Of a stretch of 36,874 bases of DNA, positions 30,294-36,872 are shown piece by piece (position 1 is the first letter of the stretch; every line of letters begins with the position of its first letter). The notes beneath the pieces were generated by a model. The model was not told where the DNA came from. It saw only the letters and a list, made by a program, of their open reading frames with translations, and did not search any database. The stretch spans positions 1 through 36,874 of the forward strand of contig CAMCKH010000011.1 of the NCBI GenBank assembly GCA_945875435.1. Reading direction: 5' to 3'. A program made the position numbers and the translations under genes. The stretch comes from an uncultured Erysipelotrichaceae bacterium. GTDB taxonomy: Bacteria > Bacillota_I > Bacilli_A > Erysipelotrichales > Erysipelotrichaceae.

Positions 30294-33137
30294 ATGAAAA
30301 AAATAATTAAATTAATGATGTTAAGCCTAGTTATTATAACTGGGCTTTTTAACACTAAAATTAATGCTCAAATACCTGAATTTAGAAAAATGATGGGTGA
30401 TGAAAATGGTAGAACCCCTTTAACTGTTGATAATTCTTTAGAAAGAGGGTTAATACGCAAAAATTTTAATGGAGTAAGCATACCTGCTTATGAAGTTTCT
30501 AATCAATCTTGGGTGTCAAGACAAGAAAGGTTTTTATCTAAACCGTTTGGTTTTGGTGTAGATATTAATGGTAGAGATAAAAAAGGTGTTACATACGATT
30601 TCATAGATTTAGATGGTGCTGTTGTACAATTTTTTGATGATAATGGCATACAAAAACCGATTATAGAATATGAACGTAGAGTAGGAGCAACAGCAACCTT
30701 TAAAAGTTTAATTCCATTGACTCAAATTAACGGTAGAGATGTTGTTCAACATGTCAGATATAAAGTTGCTGTGTTAGACCCTAACCCTAGTAAAAGACCA
30801 CATATAAGAACATTTGATAAATCAAATGTTATGAATTTAAATGGTGCTCTTTTTGATGTTAAAATTTCTTATCATTATTTAGATACAGGGGAAAAAGCAC
30901 CTTTTCCTTTTAGACACGCATTTTTAGGTTTAAGTAAGGAAGATACCGATACAGAGGCACTTCAAGTTTTGAAAGGAAGTCGTATTCTTATTTCACATTA
31001 TGATTTTGACCTTTACGGACCTATAGGCAGGGGGCATTTATCGAATGAAAATGCATTTAGAGTACCGGCAAATGTAGGACATCAGAATTTTGATTTATTA
31101 GTTGAACCGCTTAATGACGAGGTGGAAGTTAGAGTTTTGATGTCGGGTATGGATTTTGCGATTAGACAATATTCATTACATATTTTATATAGTCAACAAA
31201 ATGGAATTTACGGACCAGAGTACAATCATATTCCTTACAATCCTGTTAAATATTGGGCGACTAAAGATGATGGTTTTACCACTAGACGAGGAAATATTGA
31301 AAATATTGTTGTTTCACAAAGATTTTTACATAACCCATCAGACGCAAAAAGAAAAGTTAATAGATTTACAATTATTGATGATGTTAGTACAGATGTTGAA
31401 GTTTTAAGTAGTAAGGTGTATAAAGTAAATAGAAATAAAGAAGTTACCGACATTAGTAATCAATTTGATATTAGAACTGTTACTCAAGACAGTAAAAAAC
31501 AAATTCACGCTAATGCAAAATCAAGTTTTTTAAGTGAAGATGCTAATTATGACGGTTCTGATATAGTTCTTTATCATACAGTTAAGATTTTAAAGCAAAG
31601 TTCACAAGTTGAAACTATTAATATGAAAAGTGCTGTTAGTATTTTTGATGATTTAACATTAAATCCTACTGCTACTCCAACAGCTAGATTTATTCCTGAT
31701 ACATTCACCATCACTACTCAAATTGACAACGGTACAATCACTCCTAGTGATAATAATGTGGTTTATGGCAGTGATAGAGAGATTAGTTTTGATTTATCTA
31801 CAGGATATGAACTAGCAGCTGCAAAAGTTAATGATGTACTTGTAACGCCTGTAGGTAATAGAATTTCATTATCAAACATTACAGAAAACAAAAATGTGGT
31901 AGTTACAACTAGATTAAAAACCTACAATATAACAACAAATATAGATGATGGTACAATTACACCATCACACACTAAAGAACATGGTTCAAGCAGCACTATA
32001 ACCTTTACGCCACCAAATAATAAATTAATCTCAACTGTTTCAGTTAATGGAATACCACAAAATAGTACGGATAGTCCTTTAATTATTCCTAACATTACAG
32101 AAAACAAAACTGTTGATATTACAACGGAACTTAAAAAATTCACCATCACTACTCAAATTGATAACGGTACAATCACACCTAATGAGAATGATGTAGTTTA
32201 TGGTAGTGATAGAGAGATTAGTTTTGATTTAGTTACAGGATATGAACTAGAAGCTGCAAAAGTTAATGATGTACCTGTAACTCCTGTAGGTAATAGAATT
32301 TCATTATCAAACATTACAGAAAACAAAAATGTCGTGGTTACAACTAGATTAAAAACCTACAATATAACAACAAATATAGATGATGGTACAATTACACCAT
32401 CACACACTAAAGAACATGGTTCAAGCAGCACTATAACCTTTACGCCACCAAATAATAAATTAATCTCAACTGTTTCAGTTAATGGAATACCACAAAATAG
32501 TACGGATAGTCCTTTAATTATTCCTAACATTACAGAAAACAAAACTGTTGATATTACAACAGAACTTAAAAAATTTAACATCACTACTCAAATCGATAAC
32601 GGTACAATCACTCCTAGTGATAATAATGTGGTTTATGGCAGTGATAGAGAGATTAGTTTTGTGGTAAAAAAAGGTTATAAATTAGTTGAGGCATTAGTTA
32701 ATGATAAAACTGTTGAAATTAAGGATAATAAAGTTATTTTAAATGATATTACAGAAAATAAAGATGTAGTTATTAAAACAAGAAGAAATATATTTAACGT
32801 TACTACTGAAATTAACTACGGAACTATTGATAATTCATTTGAGATTGAGGAAAATAAACCTTTTACAGTTAATTTTTATCCACCTACAAGCTATCGTGTA
32901 CATCAAGTATTTGTTAATGGTAAAGAATATAATCATCAATATCGTACATTTGTAGATATTTCTGGTATTTCTGAAGATACACATATTAAGGTTGTAATGC
33001 TTCCGCCTTTAGTCGTTAAAAAAGAATTACCAGAAACAGGTAATTCAATAATGGTTGATATTTTAGGTTGTGTATCTATAGTAATTGGTTTTATATTTAT
33101 TTTTATTAGCATTTTTAAGCGAAAGGATATTTTGTAA
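30294..33137 (+). CDS. LPETG-anchored surface protein with InlB-like beta repeats (947 aa)
   Basis: A signal peptide (about 1-26, ending KINA) is followed by an N-terminal region of about 440 residues without recognised domain, possibly the binding head. Repeats of about 72 residues from about 475 on (FTITTQIDNGTITPSDNN, KTYNITTNIDDGTITPSH) resemble divergent InlB B-type repeats. The C-terminus has LPETG (912-916), a hydrophobic helix and the basic tail FKRKDIL: a complete sorting signal. The class B sortase at 35924 is the likely anchoring enzyme. Its stop overlaps the nuclease ATG (TAATG). Similar proteins mediate adhesion or mating-pair contact. Confidence 0.85.
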   Translation: MKKIIKLMMLSLVIITGLFNTKINAQIPEFRKMMGDENGRTPLTVDNSLERGLIRKNFNGVSIPAYEVSNQSWVSRQERFLSKPFGFGVDINGRDKKGVTYDFIDLDGAVVQFFDDNGIQKPIIEYERRVGATATFKSLIPLTQINGRDVVQHVRYKVAVLDPNPSKRPHIRTFDKSNVMNLNGALFDVKISYHYLDTGEKAPFPFRHAFLGLSKEDTDTEALQVLKGSRILISHYDFDLYGPIGRGHLSNENAFRVPANVGHQNFDLLVEPLNDEVEVRVLMSGMDFAIRQYSLHILYSQQNGIYGPEYNHIPYNPVKYWATKDDGFTTRRGNIENIVVSQRFLHNPSDAKRKVNRFTIIDDVSTDVEVLSSKVYKVNRNKEVTDISNQFDIRTVTQDSKKQIHANAKSSFLSEDANYDGSDIVLYHTVKILKQSSQVETINMKSAVSIFDDLTLNPTATPTARFIPDTFTITTQIDNGTITPSDNNVVYGSDREISFDLSTGYELAAAKVNDVLVTPVGNRISLSNITENKNVVVTTRLKTYNITTNIDDGTITPSHTKEHGSSSTITFTPPNNKLISTVSVNGIPQNSTDSPLIIPNITENKTVDITTELKKFTITTQIDNGTITPNENDVVYGSDREISFDLVTGYELEAAKVNDVPVTPVGNRISLSNITENKNVVVTTRLKTYNITTNIDDGTITPSHTKEHGSSSTITFTPPNNKLISTVSVNGIPQNSTDSPLIIPNITENKTVDITTELKKFNITTQIDNGTITPSDNNVVYGSDREISFVVKKGYKLVEALVNDKTVEIKDNKVILNDITENKDVVIKTRRNIFNVTTEINYGTIDNSFEIEENKPFTVNFYPPTSYRVHQVFVNGKEYNHQYRTFVDISGISEDTHIKVVMLPPLVVKKELPETGNSIMVDILGCVSIVIGFIFIFISIFKRKDIL
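31707..32576 (+). repeat. Two near-identical 435-bp tandem repeats plus partial third
   Basis: A 435-bp unit (145 codons, two B-like repeats) occurs from about 31707 and again from about 32142. A third begins near 32577 and diverges after about 85 bases. The second half of each unit is almost invariant in DNA, indicating very recent duplication or gene conversion. Confidence 0.9.
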
Positions 33138-33682
33138 TGAAATTTTTTAAAAAAATAATATTATTAATTTTATCCTTAGCTGCCATTTCGTTTATTGGGA
33201 TAAGAAAAAGTTTAAGCGAATTTACAGATTTTCATAGAAATTCACCAGAAGAAATAAACCAAAATTCTAATATTGAAACAAAAGAGGTTGTCAACGATGA
33301 CAACCTTTTAATTTTAGTTAAAGTAATTAAAGTTTATGATGGCGATACAATAACTATTATTAATGAAAATGGTGAAAAAGAAAAAATAAGACTTTACGGA
33401 ATTAATGCAAGGGAACTACAAGAAGATTACGGAACAAAAGCTAGAGATTATCTTAGAGAATTAATTTTAGAAAAAGAGATTAAATTAGAAAGGTTGTATA
33501 AAGATAGATATAATAGAACTGTTGGAAAAATTTTTTTAAATGATTTAGATATAAGTCAAGAAATGGTAAAACAAGGACAAGCCTTTATTTATCACAAATA
33601 TAATCATGATTTAGATATATATAACCCTTTAGAAAATTATGCTAAAGAAAATAAATTAGGAATGTATGAACAAAATAATTAA
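33137..33682 (+). CDS. Secreted or membrane-anchored SNase-family nuclease
   Basis: This 181-residue protein has a signal anchor (about 7-22), a polar linker and a staphylococcal-nuclease fold (about 58-180). Landmarks are VYDGDT (68-71), Arg85 in IRLYGI, Glu93 in NARE and Arg127 in DRYNRTVGKI. The usual DxPE reads NARE, so one calcium-ligand Asp is Asn90; activity may be altered. It probably degrades extracellular DNA or acts at the transfer site. A terminator-like hairpin lies inside its linker codons. Its DNA at 33413-33431 shares 19 bases with the tail codons at 29641, perhaps by chance. Confidence 0.82.
   Translation: MKFFKKIILLILSLAAISFIGIRKSLSEFTDFHRNSPEEINQNSNIETKEVVNDDNLLILVKVIKVYDGDTITIINENGEKEKIRLYGINARELQEDYGTKARDYLRELILEKEIKLERLYKDRYNRTVGKIFLNDLDISQEMVKQGQAFIYHKYNHDLDIYNPLENYAKENKLGMYEQNN
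33285..33309 (+). terminator. Terminator-like hairpin inside the nuclease gene
   Basis: AGGTTGTCA and TGACAACCT form a perfect 9-bp stem with loop ACGA, followed by TTTT. It falls in the linker codons just before the catalytic domain and could reduce nuclease expression. Confidence 0.5.
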
Positions 33683-34292
33683 AAATATTATTAATGAAAT
33701 TATAGAAATAAACTATAAGTTATATCCTTTTGTTGCTATATATTTAATTTTATCGGGTTGCTTTGGTATTATTAATTATAAAGGAGATTTTATGGAAAAT
33801 TATTTTAATAAAGAATTTGTGGCAATAGTTATTGGTTTTGTTTATACTTTAATATTTTTATTTAGGGATAGTAAAACAACTGAAAAGATTTACGATAAAG
33901 TTAAAAATAATAATTTAGACAGTGAAAAAATCAAAAAAGTTGAAGAAAACACATCTTCAACCCCACAAATATCATCTACTACAACTGAAATTAAAAAAAT
34001 ATTAAATGAGGGTAGTGATAGTATAGTGTACAAACTTAATGATTTATATAATAATCACAAAAATACTATTTCTAATCAAGAAATATCAAGTAAACTAATT
34101 AATCAAAATGTAAGTGTTGTAAATACTATATTGAATGAACTAGTTAATAAGATTGTGTTTTTAGATAATCACAATAAAGAGTTAGAAAATAAAATTAAAA
34201 TATTAAATGAAAAAATAATTATTTTAAATCAAGAATTAGAAAAATCTAATTTAAAACAAGAATTAAATCAAGATTACGAACCAAACATCTAG
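33666..34292 (+). CDS. Membrane protein with cytoplasmic coiled coil and DYEPNI tail, copy B
   Basis: The ATG at 33666 overlaps the nuclease end by 17 bases and gives 208 residues. A second in-frame ATG at 33792 has a far better ribosome site (AAAGGAG) and would give 166 residues, so both forms may be made. Hydrophobic segments lie at about 19-37 and 50-66. From SSTPQISSTTTE to NQDYEPNI, 113 residues match the protein at 26585-27271. The pair looks like two channel or receptor variants with different membrane parts on one cytoplasmic module. Confidence 0.7.
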   Translation: MNKIIKNIINEIIEINYKLYPFVAIYLILSGCFGIINYKGDFMENYFNKEFVAIVIGFVYTLIFLFRDSKTTEKIYDKVKNNNLDSEKIKKVEENTSSTPQISSTTTEIKKILNEGSDSIVYKLNDLYNNHKNTISNQEISSKLINQNVSVVNTILNELVNKIVFLDNHNKELENKIKILNEKIIILNQELEKSNLKQELNQDYEPNI

Positions 34293-34416
34293 GAGTTCAT
34301 TCGGACTCCAACCAAGACAATGCATATTGTCTTTTTTTTAAAGAAAGGAAACAAAAAAATGAATATAGAACAAAAATTAAAAGAGTATGAACTAAAATTA
34401 GAAGATTTTAATCCTG
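33954..34416 (+). repeat. Long direct duplication, copy B
   Basis: This is the partner of 26933-27395. The few differences (for example ACC to ACT and GTATAC to GTGTAC) are mostly silent. Confidence 0.92.
34271..34358 (+). repeat. Gene-boundary cassette, copy 7
   Basis: Identical in layout and sequence to copy 4: DYEPNI codons, hairpins at 34292-34309 and 34314-34333, T-run, GAAAGGAAAC, ATG at 34359. Confidence 0.92.
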
Positions 34417-34484
34417 ACCAAATGCAGCAAATCCGTTTGGATTTAGAAAAAGAAAAACAAGAAGATTACGAACCAAACATCTAG
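34359..34484 (+). CDS. QM-repeat protein reduced to one repeat (41 aa)
   Basis: The frame starts with the family head MNIEQKLKEYELKLEDF, has a single QMQQIRLDLEKEK and then the shared tail QEDYEPNI before TAG. It has a perfect cassette ribosome site. It is a minimal member: head, one repeat and tail, as if the internal repeats were lost by recombination between first and last. The intact start, stop and flanking cassettes suggest it is still expressed. Confidence 0.75.
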   Translation: MNIEQKLKEYELKLEDFNPDQMQQIRLDLEKEKQEDYEPNI

Positions 34485-34550
34485 GAGTTCATTCGGACTC
34501 TAACCAAGACAATGCATATTGTCTTTTTTTAAAGAAAGGAAACAAAAAAG
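34463..34550 (+). repeat. Gene-boundary cassette, copy 8
   Basis: QEDYEPNI codons and stop are followed by GGAGT/ACTC hairpin (34485-34502), AAGACAA/TTGTCTT (34506-34525) with T-run, GAAAGGAAAC and ATG at 34551. Confidence 0.9.
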
Positions 34551-34850
34551 ATGAAAAATAAAATATATAATTCACTGGTTTTTTTAGAAACCAACAATTT
34601 ACCAACTATCAATGATGTACAAGTTATTGATACTATTAGAAATTCCATATCTCCTGTTGTAAATATACTAATGGTTGTTTTACCACTATCTTTTTTCTTA
34701 GCGATTTTAATTACCGGAATTTCACATTTTTCTAAAGATGAAAGAGAAAGAGAACAAAAACCTATTGGCTCTTCCATAAAAGTTCTTTTGGTAGGTTATT
34801 TAATTTTACAAATTATTATAGTTATAGTAAAAGTATGGGTTGGTTTTTAA
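34551..34850 (+). CDS. Small two-helix membrane protein, candidate transfer-channel subunit (99 aa)
   Basis: Residues about 1-33 are polar, with hydrophobic helices at about 34-59 (VNILMVVLPLSFFLAILITGI) and 77-97 (VLLVGYLILQIIIVIVKVWVG), separated by a charged loop (SKDEREREQKP). Size and two-helix hairpin resemble VirB2/TrbC or Maff2-like small proteins of conjugation systems, but sequence identity to any is not evident to me. It has no DYEPNI tail; a cassette lacking the tail codons follows. The role is inference from context. Confidence 0.6.
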   Translation: MKNKIYNSLVFLETNNLPTINDVQVIDTIRNSISPVVNILMVVLPLSFFLAILITGISHFSKDEREREQKPIGSSIKVLLVGYLILQIIIVIVKVWVGF

Positions 34851-34861
34851 ACTAAATTATG

Positions 34862-34919
34862 AACCCCAACCAAGACAATCTTAGATTGTCTTTTTTTTAA
34901 AAGAAAGGAAACAAAAAAG
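34862..34919 (+). repeat. Gene-boundary cassette, copy 9 (half)
   Basis: The first hairpin is reduced to GAACCCC. The second is very strong, AAGACAATC/GATTGTCTT (34872-34892) with T-run, then GAAAGGAAAC and ATG at 34920. Tail codons are absent. Confidence 0.85.
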
Positions 34920-35246
34920 ATGAAAAAATTAAAAATAATTATGGATAAAATTACAAAAAAACAAAAATCAATAAGTGAATTAAATAAAGAAATTGAAGAA
35001 CTTCATATTCAAAAAATAGAAATTTTTAGAGAAATATTTGATGATATTATTAGAAACAAAAAAATGAATGATTATGAATTAATAGAATATTTTAAATTTT
35101 TAAAGGACGACAACAATTTACTTTTAAAGAAAAGTGATAAAAATTCTCATTTTCAAAATATTTTAAATGAAAATTTAGATGATGAAGAAAAAAATAATGA
35201 TTTTAGTAATGAGATTACAATTAATGGTTTAGAGAATGTTGAATAA
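34920..35246 (+). CDS. Coiled-coil protein of unknown function (108 aa)
   Basis: The protein begins with a long basic/acidic heptad helix (MDKITKKQKSISELNKEIEELHIQKIEI, 8-35 in part), then a second helical section and an acidic end. No membrane segment or known motif is seen. It is preceded by the cassette ribosome site and overlaps the next gene by 11 bases, so the two are translationally coupled. It may be an accessory protein of transfer. Confidence 0.6.
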   Translation: MKKLKIIMDKITKKQKSISELNKEIEELHIQKIEIFREIFDDIIRNKKMNDYELIEYFKFLKDDNNLLLKKSDKNSHFQNILNENLDDEEKNNDFSNEITINGLENVE

Positions 35247-35460
35247 TGAAGAAAAAATCGCACCTAACAATATAGATTTGGTGTATTCTTATATAAAACA
35301 AAATAGAAACAATAAAAATTCTTTATACAATAAAGAATTTACAGAAAAATTGGTTGTAATTTTAGAAGAAATGAAAACAAACAATGATTTTAAAAATTTA
35401 GATAGTATATATACGATTATTGAAGAAATTTTATTTGTTTTGTCTAATGTAGAAGAATAA
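35236..35460 (+). CDS. Small helical protein of unknown function (74 aa)
   Basis: The ATG at 35236 lies within the end of the preceding gene, a coupled start without strong ribosome site. The protein is helical and soluble (NIDLVYSYIKQNRNNKNSL, KLVVILEEMKTNNDFKNLDS) and ends LFVLSNVEE. No family is recognised. Downstream, a QM-repeat gene follows after a short spacer in which only the GAAAGGAAAC part of the cassette is conserved. Confidence 0.6.
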   Translation: MLNNEEKIAPNNIDLVYSYIKQNRNNKNSLYNKEFTEKLVVILEEMKTNNDFKNLDSIYTIIEEILFVLSNVEE

Positions 35461-35507
35461 GAAATAATAGATAGAAAAAATAGATGATAGAGAAAGGAAA
35501 CAAAAAA

Positions 35508-35867
35508 ATGAATATAGAACAAAAATTAAAAGAATATAAACTAAAATTAGAAGATTTTAATTCTGACCAAATGTATGAAATCCGTTTAGGTTTAGAAAAT
35601 AATGTAGATGTGAATATCTATGCCCACCCAAAATTTTATTGGCAGCAAATGCGACAAATCCGCAAAGGATTAGAAAAAGAACTAGACGTGAGTATCTACG
35701 CCAATCCAAAATTTGATAGCTTTCAAATGGCTCAAATCCGCTTTGGATTAGAAGCCGGACTAGATGTTAGTGTTTACGCCAATCCAAAGTTTGATTGGGA
35801 CCAAATGAACCAAATCCGCAAAGGATTAGAAAAAGAAAAACAAGAAGATTACGAACCAAACATTTAG
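35508..35867 (+). CDS. QM-repeat protein with four repeats (119 aa)
   Basis: The ATG at 35508 follows AGAAAGGAAACAAAAAA. The head MNIEQKLKEYKLKLEDF leads into four repeats of QMxxIRxGLE with GLDVSIYANPKF linkers, and the protein ends EKEKQEDYEPNI. The head and tail are nearly the same as in the 41-residue gene at 34359, so the two differ mainly by repeat number. The function is unknown. Confidence 0.8.
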   Translation: MNIEQKLKEYKLKLEDFNSDQMYEIRLGLENNVDVNIYAHPKFYWQQMRQIRKGLEKELDVSIYANPKFDSFQMAQIRFGLEAGLDVSVYANPKFDWDQMNQIRKGLEKEKQEDYEPNI

Positions 35868-35923
35868 GGTTCGTTTGAACCCCAACCAAGACAATTTTAA
35901 TATCAAGAAAGGAAACAAAAAAG
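35846..35923 (+). repeat. Gene-boundary cassette, copy 10
   Basis: QEDYEPNI codons run into GGGTTC/GAACCC (35867-35882), partly inside the stop. The second hairpin is decayed (AAGACAATTTTAATATC, no TTGTCTT). GAAAGGAAAC and ATG 35924 follow, so read-through to the sortase should be free here. Confidence 0.88.
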
Positions 35924-36643
35924 ATGAAAAATAAAAAATTAATAATATTTTTACTTTTGATTCTCATTATAATTGTATTAAGTTTTTTTACAATCAAATT
36001 ACATCAAAAACTTTTTAAAAACATATTTCATGAATATTCAAAATACGAAAATAATACTAGTGCTGTAATGTACGATAAAGAAACAAAAACTCTAAATGAA
36101 TGGAAAAACATAAATAAAGATACATTATTCATTTTAAAAATTAACGGTAAAGAATTTCCTGTTGTAAAAGGTAATGATGAATATTATTTACACTATGATA
36201 TATACAATAAAGAAGATAAATTTGGAACCGTATTTTTAGATAATGATTTTACAGATGAAAATTTACTAATTTACGGACACTCTAGTACTAAAAAAGATAT
36301 TATTTTTACTTTTATGAAAAAATATCTAAATGATGATTTTTACAATGAAAACAATACTTTTAAAATTACTTTAGAAAATGAAGAAAAAGAATATCAAATA
36401 GTAGCTTTAAAAAGTTTAAATTTAGAAGTTGATAATGATAGAAGTTTTTTTAAAACTAATTTTGATACCTTAGAAAATAAATTAAATTATATTAATAATT
36501 TTTACGATAAAGCTGACAAAATTTTCACTGAAAATATATCAATTTCCAAAAATAATAGATTAATAACCTTTGTTACTTGTGATTTAGAAAAGAAAGACGC
36601 TAGATTTTTAATTTTAGCTAGTGAGGTTGTAAAAAATGACTAA
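35924..36643 (+). CDS. Class B sortase
   Basis: This 239-residue transpeptidase has an N-terminal membrane segment (about 5-24) and a class B sortase fold. The catalytic residues are His119 (NLLIYGHS), Cys219 (LITFVTCD) and Arg227 (DARFLILAS). It cuts a sorting motif and joins the protein to the wall or a partner. The natural substrate in this window is the LPETG protein at 30294, although many class B sortases prefer NPxTN-like motifs. Sortases of this kind occur in conjugative elements next to their adhesins. Its end overlaps the next membrane gene by 8 bases (ATGACTAA). Confidence 0.88.
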   Translation: MKNKKLIIFLLLILIIIVLSFFTIKLHQKLFKNIFHEYSKYENNTSAVMYDKETKTLNEWKNINKDTLFILKINGKEFPVVKGNDEYYLHYDIYNKEDKFGTVFLDNDFTDENLLIYGHSSTKKDIIFTFMKKYLNDDFYNENNTFKITLENEEKEYQIVALKSLNLEVDNDRSFFKTNFDTLENKLNYINNFYDKADKIFTENISISKNNRLITFVTCDLEKKDARFLILASEVVKND

Positions 36644-36872
36644 TATTTTTTCAGAAATAGTAGTATGGTTTTTAAGATTTCTCTTTTACGCATTTTTCAT
36701 TCCAATCAATTCTTTTTTAGATTTAAGCTATAATGTTATTCTTTTTTTACTCACATATAATATTTTTGAAATTATTATTGTAAAAAAATTATATTATATA
36801 TGCACACTATGTTTTTTGTTTTTATTTGGTTATGTCAAGAACACCCGTGACTTTAGTCATGGGATGAATTGA
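36636..36872 (+). pseudogene. Membrane protein apparently interrupted by an insertion element end
   Basis: The start overlaps the sortase stop. Residues 1-63 are strongly hydrophobic with two or three helices (FSEIVVWFLRFLFYAFFIPI, LSYNVILFLLTYNIFEIIIV, YICTLCFLFLFGYV), consistent with the start of a polytopic transfer protein. The last residues (KNTRDFSHGMN) come from a hairpin that resembles an insertion-sequence terminus, and the frame then stops at TGA. I read it as a 5' fragment of a longer gene broken by a transposon, though a genuine 78-residue protein cannot be excluded. Confidence 0.5.
36844..36863. mobile_element. Hairpin resembling an IS200/IS605-family (TnpB-type) terminus
   Basis: CCCGTGAC and GTCATGGG pair around TTTA with one G-T wobble. 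Flanking sequence (TATGTCAAGAACA and ATGAATTGACA) resembles what I remember of ends of IS605/TnpB elements in Firmicutes. The element body would lie outside the window. This is recognition from memory, without a search. Confidence 0.45.

Noticed and set aside
31922-32584. Two identical-looking 75-aa minus-strand ORFs
   Set aside because: They are shadows of the duplicated beta repeats of the LPETG protein, with no ribosome sites.
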